64,000 nucleotides of DNA, from assembly GCA_016721245.1 (NCBI GenBank), contig JADKIQ010000023.1:58482-122481 (forward strand), read 5' to 3'. The translations under genes were made by a program, and so were the position numbers. Shown here in pieces: positions 36,513-45,664 of the stretch. This stretch comes from Sphingobacteriales bacterium. GTDB taxonomy: Bacteria > Bacteroidota > Bacteroidia > Chitinophagales > JADIYW01. The notes under the pieces were generated by a model. It was given only the letters and a program-made list of their open reading frames with translations, ran no database searches and was not told where the DNA came from. How positions within the stretch are numbered: the first letter of the stretch is position 1; each line of letters begins with the position of its first letter.

Positions 36513-36977
36513 TTATTTTGAAAGTGTAGTTTTCCAGTTACTATCCGCCTTTGTTTTTAAATTAGATTCATCTTTGTTCCAAAGAGGTAATGTGTTGGTG
36601 AAACCTTTGTTGTAAAACAGATATAGTTTTCCATCGAGGATCTTAAACGTTTCCGGGTCAATTTCTACCTTTGTACCTTTTGCACCCATGGCATACGCAC
36701 ACCAGCCGCCATATTGAGGCTCATATTTCGAAGGTGTTTTTACTAATAAATCTTTATTAGTTTGTGATGAACAGTAATAAATTACTCCATCTATACTTAC
36801 GGCTAAATTTTTATTACCTTTTACTGCTTTATTTTGTATAAAATAAGCTACCGGATCGTAGCCTTTAATGGCTACGCTTTTTTCAATATTAAAATGCTTT
36901 GTTCTGAGCCCGGAAGTTTGTGCGTTGACGGCAACCGTTAAAAACGCAAATACTAAGAATAAAAATGTTTTTTGCAT
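36513..36977 (-). CDS. Exported YHS-domain protein
   Basis: A 154-residue secreted protein. After a signal peptide (MQKTFLFLVFAFLTVAVNA, cut before QTS) comes a YHS-type domain: KSVAIKGYDPVAYFIQNKAV, YYCSSQTNKDLLVKTPSKYE and QYGGWCAYAMGAKGTKVEID. The GYDPVAYF and PQYGGWCAYA pattern is the standard periplasmic YHS form. YHS domains are thought to bind metal or act near redox enzymes. It belongs to the ECF sigma operon, between the outer-membrane protein and the DoxX gene. Confidence 0.9.
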   Translation of the reverse strand: MQKTFLFLVFAFLTVAVNAQTSGLRTKHFNIEKSVAIKGYDPVAYFIQNKAVKGNKNLAVSIDGVIYYCSSQTNKDLLVKTPSKYEPQYGGWCAYAMGAKGTKVEIDPETFKILDGKLYLFYNKGFTNTLPLWNKDESNLKTKADSNWKTTLSK

Positions 36978-37029
36978 AAATTTTACTTTTCTATTCTATA
37001 CGAATGAATTTATTTTTCCTTACAGTTTT

Positions 37030-37995
37030 TTAAAAATTAAAATGATATTCTATGGCTACTGCTACTTTGCGTGTCAATCCATCCGGCCTTACTTTGCGCA
37101 CGACCAAAGGTGTTCCGGCTGATAATTCTAAACTATGATGTTTGTTGATATTGTAGGTTATGTTCAATGCAACATTCAGTGTATAGCCTTGCGAACCGTT
37201 AATTTTTTGTCTGTTGCCAAGATGATCAACGTAAGTATCTTTGCCTAAATGAACAATATTCAGCACATTTGGCTTAAACAGCCATTTATAATTTTTCGTA
37301 TGAAGAACATAGCCGAATCTGAATAAAAAATCCGGTTTTCTTCTGAACAGATAAGTAGTGGCAAATGTATCTTTGCCCTTATTAAACACAATAGGATTGT
37401 TTTCTTTTACAAACGTATTTTTATTAATTTGCCCGACGGGTATCTGAAACGCACCATTTATCTCAAAGCCACGAACGATATAATTTACACCAACAATGAA
37501 ATCAACCGTAGCTAAGCTTGGCTGGTAAGCCATGGGTAAAGGTTGTCCGTCTTTCTTAAAATTAGCCGTAGAAAATGGGATTTTAATTCCTCCAATTATG
37601 TTTAATCGTTGATGTAATTTTGGCTTTTTATCTTTTAATGATATTGAAGTATTGGTTGCTATGTAGATATCAGAAATGTAATTGACATTTGCCACCTTGC
37701 CCTGTATGAAAGCAGATGTGAGTTTGGTTTGCAGTTCTAAACGTTTTGTCAGTTTTCTATTGTAAATTAAAAAAGGATTGAAGTTATTATTTTTATCTTC
37801 ACCCAATCCATAACTAAACCCGACACCAATCGTATTTTTTAATTCTTTTTCTTCTAAGGAAGAAGAGTCTTTTTTCTCAAAATCAAAATTAGATTTTAAG
37901 CTGCCCAATGTGCAAAATCCGGCATCGCTGCAGCCCTGACCATAGGCAAAACTTCCGAAACCGACTATGGCTAAAAAGAGGATTATTTTTTGCAT
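37030..37995 (-). CDS. Putative outer-membrane beta-barrel protein
   Basis: A 321-residue protein with a signal peptide (MQKIILFLAIVGFGSFAYG, cut before QGC). Its body shows alternating polar and hydrophobic strands, for example TIGVGFSYGLGED, LELQTKLTSAFIQG, GFEINGAFQIPVGQ and HSLELSAGTPLVV, and ends on an aromatic (VAVAIEYHFNF), as outer-membrane barrels do. Two cysteines near the mature N-terminus (GCSDAGFC) could form a disulfide or bind metal. It follows the DM13 gene by 4 bp. Transport of an unknown substrate is one possibility. Confidence 0.72.
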   Translation of the reverse strand: MQKIILFLAIVGFGSFAYGQGCSDAGFCTLGSLKSNFDFEKKDSSSLEEKELKNTIGVGFSYGLGEDKNNNFNPFLIYNRKLTKRLELQTKLTSAFIQGKVANVNYISDIYIATNTSISLKDKKPKLHQRLNIIGGIKIPFSTANFKKDGQPLPMAYQPSLATVDFIVGVNYIVRGFEINGAFQIPVGQINKNTFVKENNPIVFNKGKDTFATTYLFRRKPDFLFRFGYVLHTKNYKWLFKPNVLNIVHLGKDTYVDHLGNRQKINGSQGYTLNVALNITYNINKHHSLELSAGTPLVVRKVRPDGLTRKVAVAIEYHFNF

Positions 37996-37999
37996 GTTT

Positions 38000-38446
38000 T
38001 TAGTTTAATTCTGCATAAGAAAATAAATGATCGTATGCTTTGCAATGCACCAGTGCATACTTGTAACTTGCAAAATCAGGCATCCCGGAAATAGTGTAGA
38101 TTTGCCCGCCATTCGTAGATTTTAAAGCACCTAAATCAATATAATTTATGGGTTGCACTTCTTTGCTTAAATATACATGTAACGCAGGTCCGTTATTAAT
38201 TAAAAAAAGACTGTCAAAAACTAAGGTCAACATGCTGTCCTTAACATAAATAGCGGCACTTCCTTTTGCATTGCTGCCATAAGGTCCTGTTTGAAAATTA
38301 CCTTTGTGCTTAAGCATTGCCGTGGTATCCGGTTTTTCCATTAAATCGGCAGTAGGTGTGTTTTCTTTGGTACAACTGATTGCAAAAAATATCGCTAAGA
38401 AACCAATCAGTAGCGATGCGTGAAAGGTGTTTTTTATAGAAATCAT
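38000..38446 (-). CDS. DM13-domain lipoprotein
   Basis: A 148-residue lipoprotein (MISIKNTFHASLLIGFLAIF followed by FAISC, lipid Cys at 25). The mature part is a DM13 domain: HKGNFQTGPYGSNAKGSAAI, LTLVFDSLFLINNGPALHVY, LGALKSTNGGQIYTISGMPD and YALVHCKAYDHLFSYAELN. The conserved Cys in VHCKAYDHLF is the residue proposed to serve in electron transfer in DM13 domains (established as a prediction, not proven). It probably hangs from a membrane in the periplasm, next to the barrel protein and YHS protein. Confidence 0.87.
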   Translation of the reverse strand: MISIKNTFHASLLIGFLAIFFAISCTKENTPTADLMEKPDTTAMLKHKGNFQTGPYGSNAKGSAAIYVKDSMLTLVFDSLFLINNGPALHVYLSKEVQPINYIDLGALKSTNGGQIYTISGMPDFASYKYALVHCKAYDHLFSYAELN

Positions 38447-38502
38447 ACTTTTAATTTCTACTATGTACGAATGCGATAATATTTCCTTACAAAATGGAGG
38501 AA

Positions 38503-38778
38503 TTATTTTTCTGATTCAGTATCTATTTGAAGCTGTAGTGCCGCTTTTTGTGTTTCATCTAATTGTAAAACTTTTGAATCGTAGTTTTCATTATTTATTT
38601 TCTTTAAATGCTGATGAAGTAAAGCAGACTGAATATTAAATAACTGACAAACTCTGCAGACCAGAAGATGTGCCTTCAGCTGAATTTTTTCTTTTAAAGA
38701 AATAGCCTTTTCCTGTTTTTTGCAAACAAGCAAAGTGGCTTCTTTACACGTAATTAATATTTGTTTTTTGTCTGCCAT
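38503..38778 (-). CDS. Soluble zinc-binding anti-sigma factor
   Basis: A 91-residue protein with no membrane span. It carries the ZAS-type motif H-x3-C-x2-C (AHLLVCRVC at about residues 36-44) with upstream cysteines (ITCKEATLLVC), and a helical C-terminus. Its ATG overlaps the sigma-factor stop (TAATG), the standard arrangement for a sigma/anti-sigma pair. Lacking a membrane anchor, it would release the sigma factor on a cytoplasmic cue such as thiol oxidation or zinc loss (inference from ZAS proteins such as RsrA). Confidence 0.82.
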   Translation of the reverse strand: MADKKQILITCKEATLLVCKKQEKAISLKEKIQLKAHLLVCRVCQLFNIQSALLHQHLKKINNENYDSKVLQLDETQKAALQLQIDTESEK

Positions 38779-39383
38779 TATTTCCTAAACCAGTTTTTTT
38801 CTAAACATTCACGCAGTTGCAATTTTGCACGATGCATCATTACCCAATAGTTAGACGAAGTAATGCCAACTTCCTTACAGATGGTTTCAGTGGCTTCATC
38901 ATCTATATATTTCAAAGTAAACACAGCCGCTAATTTTTCAGGCATTTTTTTCATGCAATCTGCTAAAGTTGTATTGAATTCAGAGTTTTCTATAGTTTTT
39001 TCAGGATTATTCCAATCTTGTGGCTGCTTTTTTTCAAACCAGTGAAACGACGTTTCTTCATTGAAATAATCGTTGTTGGTATTGTTGTCGATGGAGTCGG
39101 TAATCTTTGACTGCTTGCCCAGTTTGCTTCTGTAATAATCGATAATTTTATTTTTGAGGATGGCGGTCAGCCAGGTCTTCTCATTAGCAGTTCCGTTATA
39201 CGTATGCTGAGATTTGAGTGCGGATATAAACGTATCCTGCATCAAATCTTCCGCTAATGCTCTATCTCTTAATCGAAAATAAGCAAAATTCAACAAGTAA
39301 TCAGCATATAAGGTTATCCAGTTTTTTGGATTCAGCATATTTTTGGATTCTAACTTCAGCATAAATATACAATTCTGATACAA
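38778..39383 (-). CDS. ECF-type RNA polymerase sigma factor (TIGR02943-like)
   Basis: A sigma factor with region 2 (YADYLLNFAYFRLRDRALAE, DLMQDTFISALKS) and region 4 (PEKLAAVFTLKYIDDEATET, ICKEVGITSSNYWVMMHRAK). The linker between regions is long and charged (QSKITDSIDNNTNNDYFNEE), as in the TIGR02943 subgroup. The start is uncertain: 39383, or the internal ATGs 7 or 15 codons later; LNPKNWITLYADYL is the conserved beginning. It heads a minus-strand run of ten genes that it probably transcribes, including itself. It is divergent from the thiamine riboswitch. Confidence 0.92.
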   Translation of the reverse strand: MYQNCIFMLKLESKNMLNPKNWITLYADYLLNFAYFRLRDRALAEDLMQDTFISALKSQHTYNGTANEKTWLTAILKNKIIDYYRSKLGKQSKITDSIDNNTNNDYFNEETSFHWFEKKQPQDWNNPEKTIENSEFNTTLADCMKKMPEKLAAVFTLKYIDDEATETICKEVGITSSNYWVMMHRAKLQLRECLEKNWFRK

Positions 39384-39476
39384 TTAATGAAATGATGAAA
39401 TTTTATAATTTGTTTGTTGAAAGAAAATCTGTTAATAATCCAACAATTATAATTTATAATGATTAATTTTATTGCT

Positions 39477-39553
39477 ACTCTGGGAGTGCCGTTCAGTTGG
39501 CTGAGAAATATCCTTTGAACCTGATTTGGTTAATGCCAACGTAGGGAACGAGT
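39477..39553 (+). promoter_or_regulatory. TPP riboswitch (THI element)
   Basis: A full thiamine-pyrophosphate aptamer: P1 as ACTC (39477-39480) with GAGT (39550-39553), the conserved GGCTGAGAAA, TTTGAACCTGAT and GGTTAATGCCAACGTAGGGA segments. It lies 42 nt before the thiS ATG. A possible switch stem is GGGAA (39544-39548) with TTCCC (39569-39573), which cannot coexist with the 3' part of the aptamer. When TPP is high the operon should be shut, probably at translation initiation because no T-tract terminator is seen. Confidence 0.95.
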
Positions 39554-39594
39554 CTTGCAGATACGCATTTCCCGGAGTTTTCTAAAGAGATGAA

Positions 39595-39798
39595 ATGCAA
39601 ATAACCATCAACAATCAGTCTTATACTTTCGATGAATATGTTTCACTGGAACATGCGGTTGAGTCATTGTCATTGGAAGATACCACCGGAATTGCGCTGG
39701 CACTAAACGAAGAAATTATTCCACGCAGCCAGTGGAGCGAAACTATATTAACGAACGAAGATAAAATCATCATCATCGGCGCCGTTGCTGGCGGATAA
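39595..39798 (+). CDS. thiS: Sulfur carrier protein ThiS
   Basis: A 67-residue ubiquitin-fold protein (MQITINNQSYTF...) ending in the required Gly-Gly (GAVAGG), which is adenylated and thiocarboxylated to donate sulfur to the thiazole ring. First gene after the TPP riboswitch. ThiF, which activates it, is not in the window. Confidence 0.95.
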   Translation: MQITINNQSYTFDEYVSLEHAVESLSLEDTTGIALALNEEIIPRSQWSETILTNEDKIIIIGAVAGG

Positions 39799-39804
39799 TA
39801 CCAC

Positions 39805-39833
39805 CTGTCATTTCGAGCGAAGCGAGAAATCTT
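39805..39833. repeat. Dispersed repeat (GTCATTTCGAGCGAAGCGAG type)
   Basis: The stretch starting CTGTCATTTCGAGCGAAGCG lies in the thiS-thiC gap and forms a hairpin with arms ATTTC / GAAAT. I recognise the sequence as a repeat scattered between genes in many bacterial genomes. Only one copy is in this window. Confidence 0.6.
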
Positions 39834-39861
39834 CTGAAATAAATCATAAATTTCAAATTAG

Positions 39862-41727
<1,866 letters not shown>

Positions 41728-41761
41728 TGATGAATGAAGTAATACAATAATGAAATAAAAT

Positions 41762-41956
41762 ATGTCTGGAAAAGAGTAACTTATTTGATTGGTGCGAGTG
41801 CAAATGCATTGCCTGTAGTGAATGGTATGATTGAAAGAATGGTTTTTTTTAAAATAATAAATTAAAGAGTTGGCATCTGGTAATGACATTGATAAACTTA
41901 TAGATTTGGTGAGTAAAATAACAACAGACCTAATAATTGATACATATGATATGTAA
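41762..41956 (+). pseudogene. 5' remnant of a SIR2-like gene
   Basis: ATG at 41762 gives MSGK and then needs one extra A to continue RVTYLIGASANALPVVNGMI, with ERM after it, the N-terminal NAD-binding signature of SIR2-like proteins (GAGASANALPVV, here missing two residues). After a stop, another frame gives KELASGNDIDKLIDLVSKIT and ends in TAA at 41954-41956. Frameshift, deletion and stop show a dead gene. The matching 3' end seems to lie at 43040-43213, beyond the FISUMP gene. Confidence 0.5.
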
Positions 41957-42028
41957 TTATAATATAAAAATATAAAAATATAACTTATTAAATTTAAACA
42001 TATTATTTGAAATCAGTAAACAAAAATC

Positions 42029-43006
42029 ATGAAAACTAAAGTAAAGCAGTTTATTTTTTTTAACTTAATTCTATTATGCTACATTCGTTGTACAAATGAT
42101 TCTGACACTACACTTCCTATAGTAGCAACATACGATATAACTGATATTACAAATACTTCTGCAAAAAGTGGTGGTATAATATCAGAATATAGCAGTTCGA
42201 ATATAACAGCTCGTGGTGTTTGTTGGAGCACTTATGAAAACCCTACGATTGCAAATTCAAAAACTTCTAATGGTACTGGATTTGGAGAATTCAATAGCTC
42301 TATTATAGGATTGTCATATAATACTACTTATCATGTTAGAGCTTATGCAACAAATAGTGCAGGCACAGCTTATGGAAATGATTTAAGTTTTACTACAGTA
42401 ATTGTTAATGGTAATTGTGGTACTATTAGTGATATTGATGGAAATATTTATAATACAGTAACTATAGGCAACCAATGTTGGATGAAAGAAAATCTTAAGA
42501 CAACACGTTATAATGATGGAATAGCTATACCCAATGTAATAGACAATTATGCTTGGGGCTGGTCAACTACTGGTTCATGGTGTTACTATAACAATGACAC
42601 AAGTAATAATTATACATATGGCAAACTATATAATTGGTATGCAGTAAATACAGGTAAACTTGCTCCAGAAGGTTGGCATGTACCAACATACATGGAGTGG
42701 GTAACATTAATAAATAATTTAGGAGGCAATAATGTAGGGAGTGGAGTTCTAAAAGATACAACCTTGTGGAATAGTCCAAATGTAGGTGCTACTAATAGAA
42801 GTGGATTTAGTGCTCTTCCAGCTGGCTTCCGCGACTTTGATGGATTTTCTGGTATTGGCTATAGTGGTAATTTTTGGTCTTCCACAATAAACTATATTCC
42901 ATTTCCGACTTCAATCTATTTCCAAAATCACAATACAATTATTTATTATAACGAAACTGACGGTAAAAATTCTGGATTATCTATTCGCTGTATAAAAGAT
43001 TTATAA
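42029..43006 (+). CDS. FISUMP-domain lipoprotein with N-terminal fibronectin-like module
   Basis: A 325-residue surface lipoprotein (MKTKVKQFIFFNLILLCYIR followed by the lipid Cys at 21). An Fn3-like module (ITDITNTSAKSGGIISEYSS, ARGVCWSTYENP, YHVRAYATNSAGTAYGNDLS) is followed by the Fibrobacter-succinogenes-major-paralogue domain (DGNIYNTVTIGNQCWMKENL, GKLYNWYAVN, APEGWHVPTYMEWVTLINNL and a C-terminal LSIRCIKDL). These proteins are predicted to be exposed adhesin- or pilin-like. It is more AT-rich than its neighbours and lies between two pieces of a dead gene, so it is probably a late arrival. Confidence 0.88.
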   Translation: MKTKVKQFIFFNLILLCYIRCTNDSDTTLPIVATYDITDITNTSAKSGGIISEYSSSNITARGVCWSTYENPTIANSKTSNGTGFGEFNSSIIGLSYNTTYHVRAYATNSAGTAYGNDLSFTTVIVNGNCGTISDIDGNIYNTVTIGNQCWMKENLKTTRYNDGIAIPNVIDNYAWGWSTTGSWCYYNNDTSNNYTYGKLYNWYAVNTGKLAPEGWHVPTYMEWVTLINNLGGNNVGSGVLKDTTLWNSPNVGATNRSGFSALPAGFRDFDGFSGIGYSGNFWSSTINYIPFPTSIYFQNHNTIIYYNETDGKNSGLSIRCIKDL

Positions 43007-43039
43007 TTACCAGTTGCACGGTTTAAATATTTAACATAA

Positions 43040-43213
43040 AATCATAAAATTGGTTTTGTAAAAAGAAACAAAAATAAAATCAAACTACATCCAAGATACC
43101 AACAAAATACACCGAAAATAAAAGAACGTTTAAAAGCAATTGGTGTTAATTTATTTGAAGCAGCAGAAATCTATGATGAAGTCGACCAATTTTTCATTCC
43201 ACCAGAATTATAA
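43040..43213 (+). pseudogene. 3' remnant of a SIR2-like gene (probable)
   Basis: An open frame without a usable start, ending in TAA at 43211-43213. It encodes HKIGFVKRNKNKIKLHPRYQ and then KERLKAIGVNLFEAAEIYDE, finishing VDQFFIPPEL. The polar text and the FEAAEIYDEVDxFFxPPEL ending look to me like the C-terminus of the SIR2-like family whose N-terminus lies at 41762. This pairing is from memory and unverified. Confidence 0.4.
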
Positions 43214-43241
43214 TAAAAATAGAACAACAACTATACTATTT

Positions 43242-44276
43242 ATGAAGAACCTTTTTTACATACCTATCTTTTTATTATTTGCATCATGCAATAATAAAAA
43301 CAAAGAAAAACTACTAACCTACGAAGACTATCAGTTACATGCTGCGAATATGATAGCACAACCCGGATTTTCCGGCGATAGCATGCTGTATAAAATGACA
43401 GGTGCTGATGCAGAACTCGAACGGTTTTATGTTGATACCAAGAAAGTTATTTTTTCATGCCTGTATACCAAGTTGGATGATGTGCTCAGTAAACTGGCTA
43501 TTTATAAAGACAGTGTTAAAGTGAACCGACCTGTTGAAGAGGAGTCAGATCCGGATACCAAAGTGTCTTTTGAAATGAATGTCAATAATTTTAAAATTGA
43601 TACGAGCAAACTGATCGAGACAAAATATAACGGTGCAACGTACAAAATCACGATTCCGCAAATGGTCGGTTTTATTACGATGAAAAGTAATTTACAAGGC
43701 GGTGCATTTGCCGTTACACCTTCAGGACAAACCATGATTAGTCATGGTGTCGCAGTTGCAGTAAAAGGCGAGCCATCCTTGTCTGATTTGGTAAAACAGT
43801 TAACGGATAAAACTAAATCAACGGAAGCGAATGCACAGAAGTTATTAGATTTTGTTACGAATGAAATTGAATACAGTGATGCAGAAGCTAATAGCGGCGG
43901 AGAAACCATTAAACGGCCGGATGAAGTTTTGTTTACGCGCAACAGTGATTGCAGTGGCAAGACCATTCTATACGCGTCTTTATTGCAGCAACTCAATTGT
44001 AAATGGTGCATATTATATTACGACCGGCATGTGTGTATTGGTGTTGCCGGAAATTATACTCCAACCAATGCGGCTAAGGTTATACTTGACAGTACTACTT
44101 ATTATGTTGCCGAAATCACTGCGCCGGGTGCCTTGATAGGTGAAAATTATTGGCAGGAAAAAAGAAAGGCAAATGATGTTGAGTTTTATCAGATTCCGGA
44201 AAATGGTTCTGCCGTTATAGATTATAAAACGAAGAAACCATTGGAGTTTTTAAAGAAAATCATTCACGAAGAGTAG
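43242..44276 (+). CDS. Lipoprotein with transglutaminase-like domain
   Basis: A 344-residue lipoprotein. I start it at the ATG at 43242 (MKNLFYIPIFLLFASCNNKN, lipid Cys at 16); the upstream in-frame part belongs to the dead-gene remnant region. The C-terminal half resembles a transglutaminase-like protease fold: FVTNEIEYSDAEANSGGETI, TRNSDCSGKTILYASLLQQL with the nucleophile Cys, and YDRHVCIGVAG with the His. The Asp of the triad may be DSTTYYVAE. Probably periplasmic, role unknown. It ends 3 bp before the tenI-like gene. Confidence 0.78.
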   Translation: MKNLFYIPIFLLFASCNNKNKEKLLTYEDYQLHAANMIAQPGFSGDSMLYKMTGADAELERFYVDTKKVIFSCLYTKLDDVLSKLAIYKDSVKVNRPVEEESDPDTKVSFEMNVNNFKIDTSKLIETKYNGATYKITIPQMVGFITMKSNLQGGAFAVTPSGQTMISHGVAVAVKGEPSLSDLVKQLTDKTKSTEANAQKLLDFVTNEIEYSDAEANSGGETIKRPDEVLFTRNSDCSGKTILYASLLQQLNCKWCILYYDRHVCIGVAGNYTPTNAAKVILDSTTYYVAEITAPGALIGENYWQEKRKANDVEFYQIPENGSAVIDYKTKKPLEFLKKIIHEE

Positions 44277-44279
44277 AAG

Positions 44280-44909
44280 ATGCAGATCATTGTTTATACA
44301 CCGGAACAGGAAGTCGAAAACGAAATCGGGATCATCACGCAATTGCTGGATGCAGGTGCAGATTATCTGTATATCCGCAAACCGGAACTGGATGATTATT
44401 CACTGGTGGATTATGTAGAAAAAATTCCGGAGCAATACTGGAAAAAATGTATTGCTACCTCCATGATTATTACCAAAGAATTTAACTTAGGTGGTTATCA
44501 TTTCACCAGAGATATTGTACAGAAAAATGAATTGTATAATGATAAGGTATTAAACTGGCTGCATACGAATAATAAGATAAGTTCTGTTTCCGCACACAGT
44601 ATGGAAGAGATTAAAAAATATGCGGGTAAATTCAAACATGTAATTGTTTCGCCATTGTTTAAAAGTATTTCCAAAGAAAATCATAGTTACGATTGGAATT
44701 TTGAAGAGTTAAAGCTCACGACTCATGACTCACAACTCATGACTAAATTATTTGCCGTCGGCGGCATTAATTTGTCTAAGATGGAAACGGTAAAAAATCT
44801 TAACTTTGATGGGGTTGGATTGCTGGGTGTGCTTTGGAAAGATCCGGGAAATGCAACAACTAATTTTAACAAGATTCTTCACGTTGTTCAGAATGACAAA
44901 AAGGAATGA
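44280..44909 (+). CDS. TenI / thiamine phosphate synthase-like protein
   Basis: A 209-residue TIM barrel of the ThiE/TenI superfamily: LLDAGADYLYIRKPELDDYS at the N-terminus, VSAHSMEEIKKYAGKFKHVI, SPLFKSISK and FAVGGINLSKMETVKNLNFD. It lacks several ThiE residues (for example the Q-x-R-x-K motif appears as YIRKPE), so it is closer to TenI, which aromatises the thiazole precursor. A tract of four heptamers at 44715-44742 lies inside the frame and encodes LTTHDSQLMT. It overlaps thiD by 4 bp. Confidence 0.85.
   Translation: MQIIVYTPEQEVENEIGIITQLLDAGADYLYIRKPELDDYSLVDYVEKIPEQYWKKCIATSMIITKEFNLGGYHFTRDIVQKNELYNDKVLNWLHTNNKISSVSAHSMEEIKKYAGKFKHVIVSPLFKSISKENHSYDWNFEELKLTTHDSQLMTKLFAVGGINLSKMETVKNLNFDGVGLLGVLWKDPGNATTNFNKILHVVQNDKKE
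44715..44742 (+). repeat. In-frame heptamer tract in the tenI-like gene
   Basis: Four 7-bp units in direct order: CTCACGA, CTCATGA, CTCACAA, CTCATGA. The length of 28 is not a multiple of three, yet the frame stays open. The encoded LTTHDSQLMT sits between conserved barrel elements. Confidence 0.75.
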
Positions 44910-45664
44910 AAAAAAACAGACCATACGTATTAAGTATTGCAGGTTATGACCCCTGCGGTGGTGCCGGTGTGCTGGCGGATATCAAAACATTTGAAATCAT
45001 TGGTGTGTACGGACTGGCCGTAACGACAGGGATTACCTATCAGAATGATCATAAATTTGCGGGTGTACACTGGTTGTCTAAAAAGAAAATAAAAAATCAA
45101 CTTTATCCCTTGTTAGAAGCGTATAAAGTGGAGTATGTCAAAATCGGATTGATAGAGAATCTGGAAGTGCTGAGTGAAGTGATTGAATTGTTGTTGGGCT
45201 ATAACAACGAAATTAAAATCATCTGGGATCCGATTCTGAAAGCCAGTGCAGGTTTTTCTTTTCATAAAAAAATATCTAAAAAATACCTGAAGCATATCAT
45301 TGATTCCGCAGCATGGATTACACCGAACTGGGAAGAAGTGCAGTCGCTGACAGGAGAGAGCGATGCCGTAAAAGGCGCAGAACAACTCGCAGTACATTGC
45401 AATGTATATCTGAAAGGCGGACATAATGTAGAAACTCCCGCCACGGATATGATCTGGATAAACAGAAAACTGGATATTCTGCATCCGGCAAAAATCAGTG
45501 AGCTGGAAAAACACGGAACGGGTTGCGTATTGTCGTCAGCTATTGCAGCCTATATGGCTTTGGGAAATTCACAACACAAATCCTGTGAACTGGCAAAAGA
45601 ATACACCTATCAGTTTTTAATCAGCAACGAAACAAATCTGGGTTATCATAAAATGAATGATTAA
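44906..45664 (+). CDS. thiD: Hydroxymethylpyrimidine / phosphomethylpyrimidine kinase
   Basis: Two successive phosphorylations of HMP to HMP-PP. A 252-residue ribokinase-like enzyme with SIAGYDPCGGAGVLADIKTF, GLAVTTGITYQN, the WDPILKASAG motif, and the anion-hole and catalytic segment EKHGTGCVLSSAIAAYMALG. It overlaps both neighbours by a few bases (44906-44909 and 45657-45664), so tenI-thiD-thiE are translationally coupled. Confidence 0.96.
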   Translation: MKKNRPYVLSIAGYDPCGGAGVLADIKTFEIIGVYGLAVTTGITYQNDHKFAGVHWLSKKKIKNQLYPLLEAYKVEYVKIGLIENLEVLSEVIELLLGYNNEIKIIWDPILKASAGFSFHKKISKKYLKHIIDSAAWITPNWEEVQSLTGESDAVKGAEQLAVHCNVYLKGGHNVETPATDMIWINRKLDILHPAKISELEKHGTGCVLSSAIAAYMALGNSQHKSCELAKEYTYQFLISNETNLGYHKMND

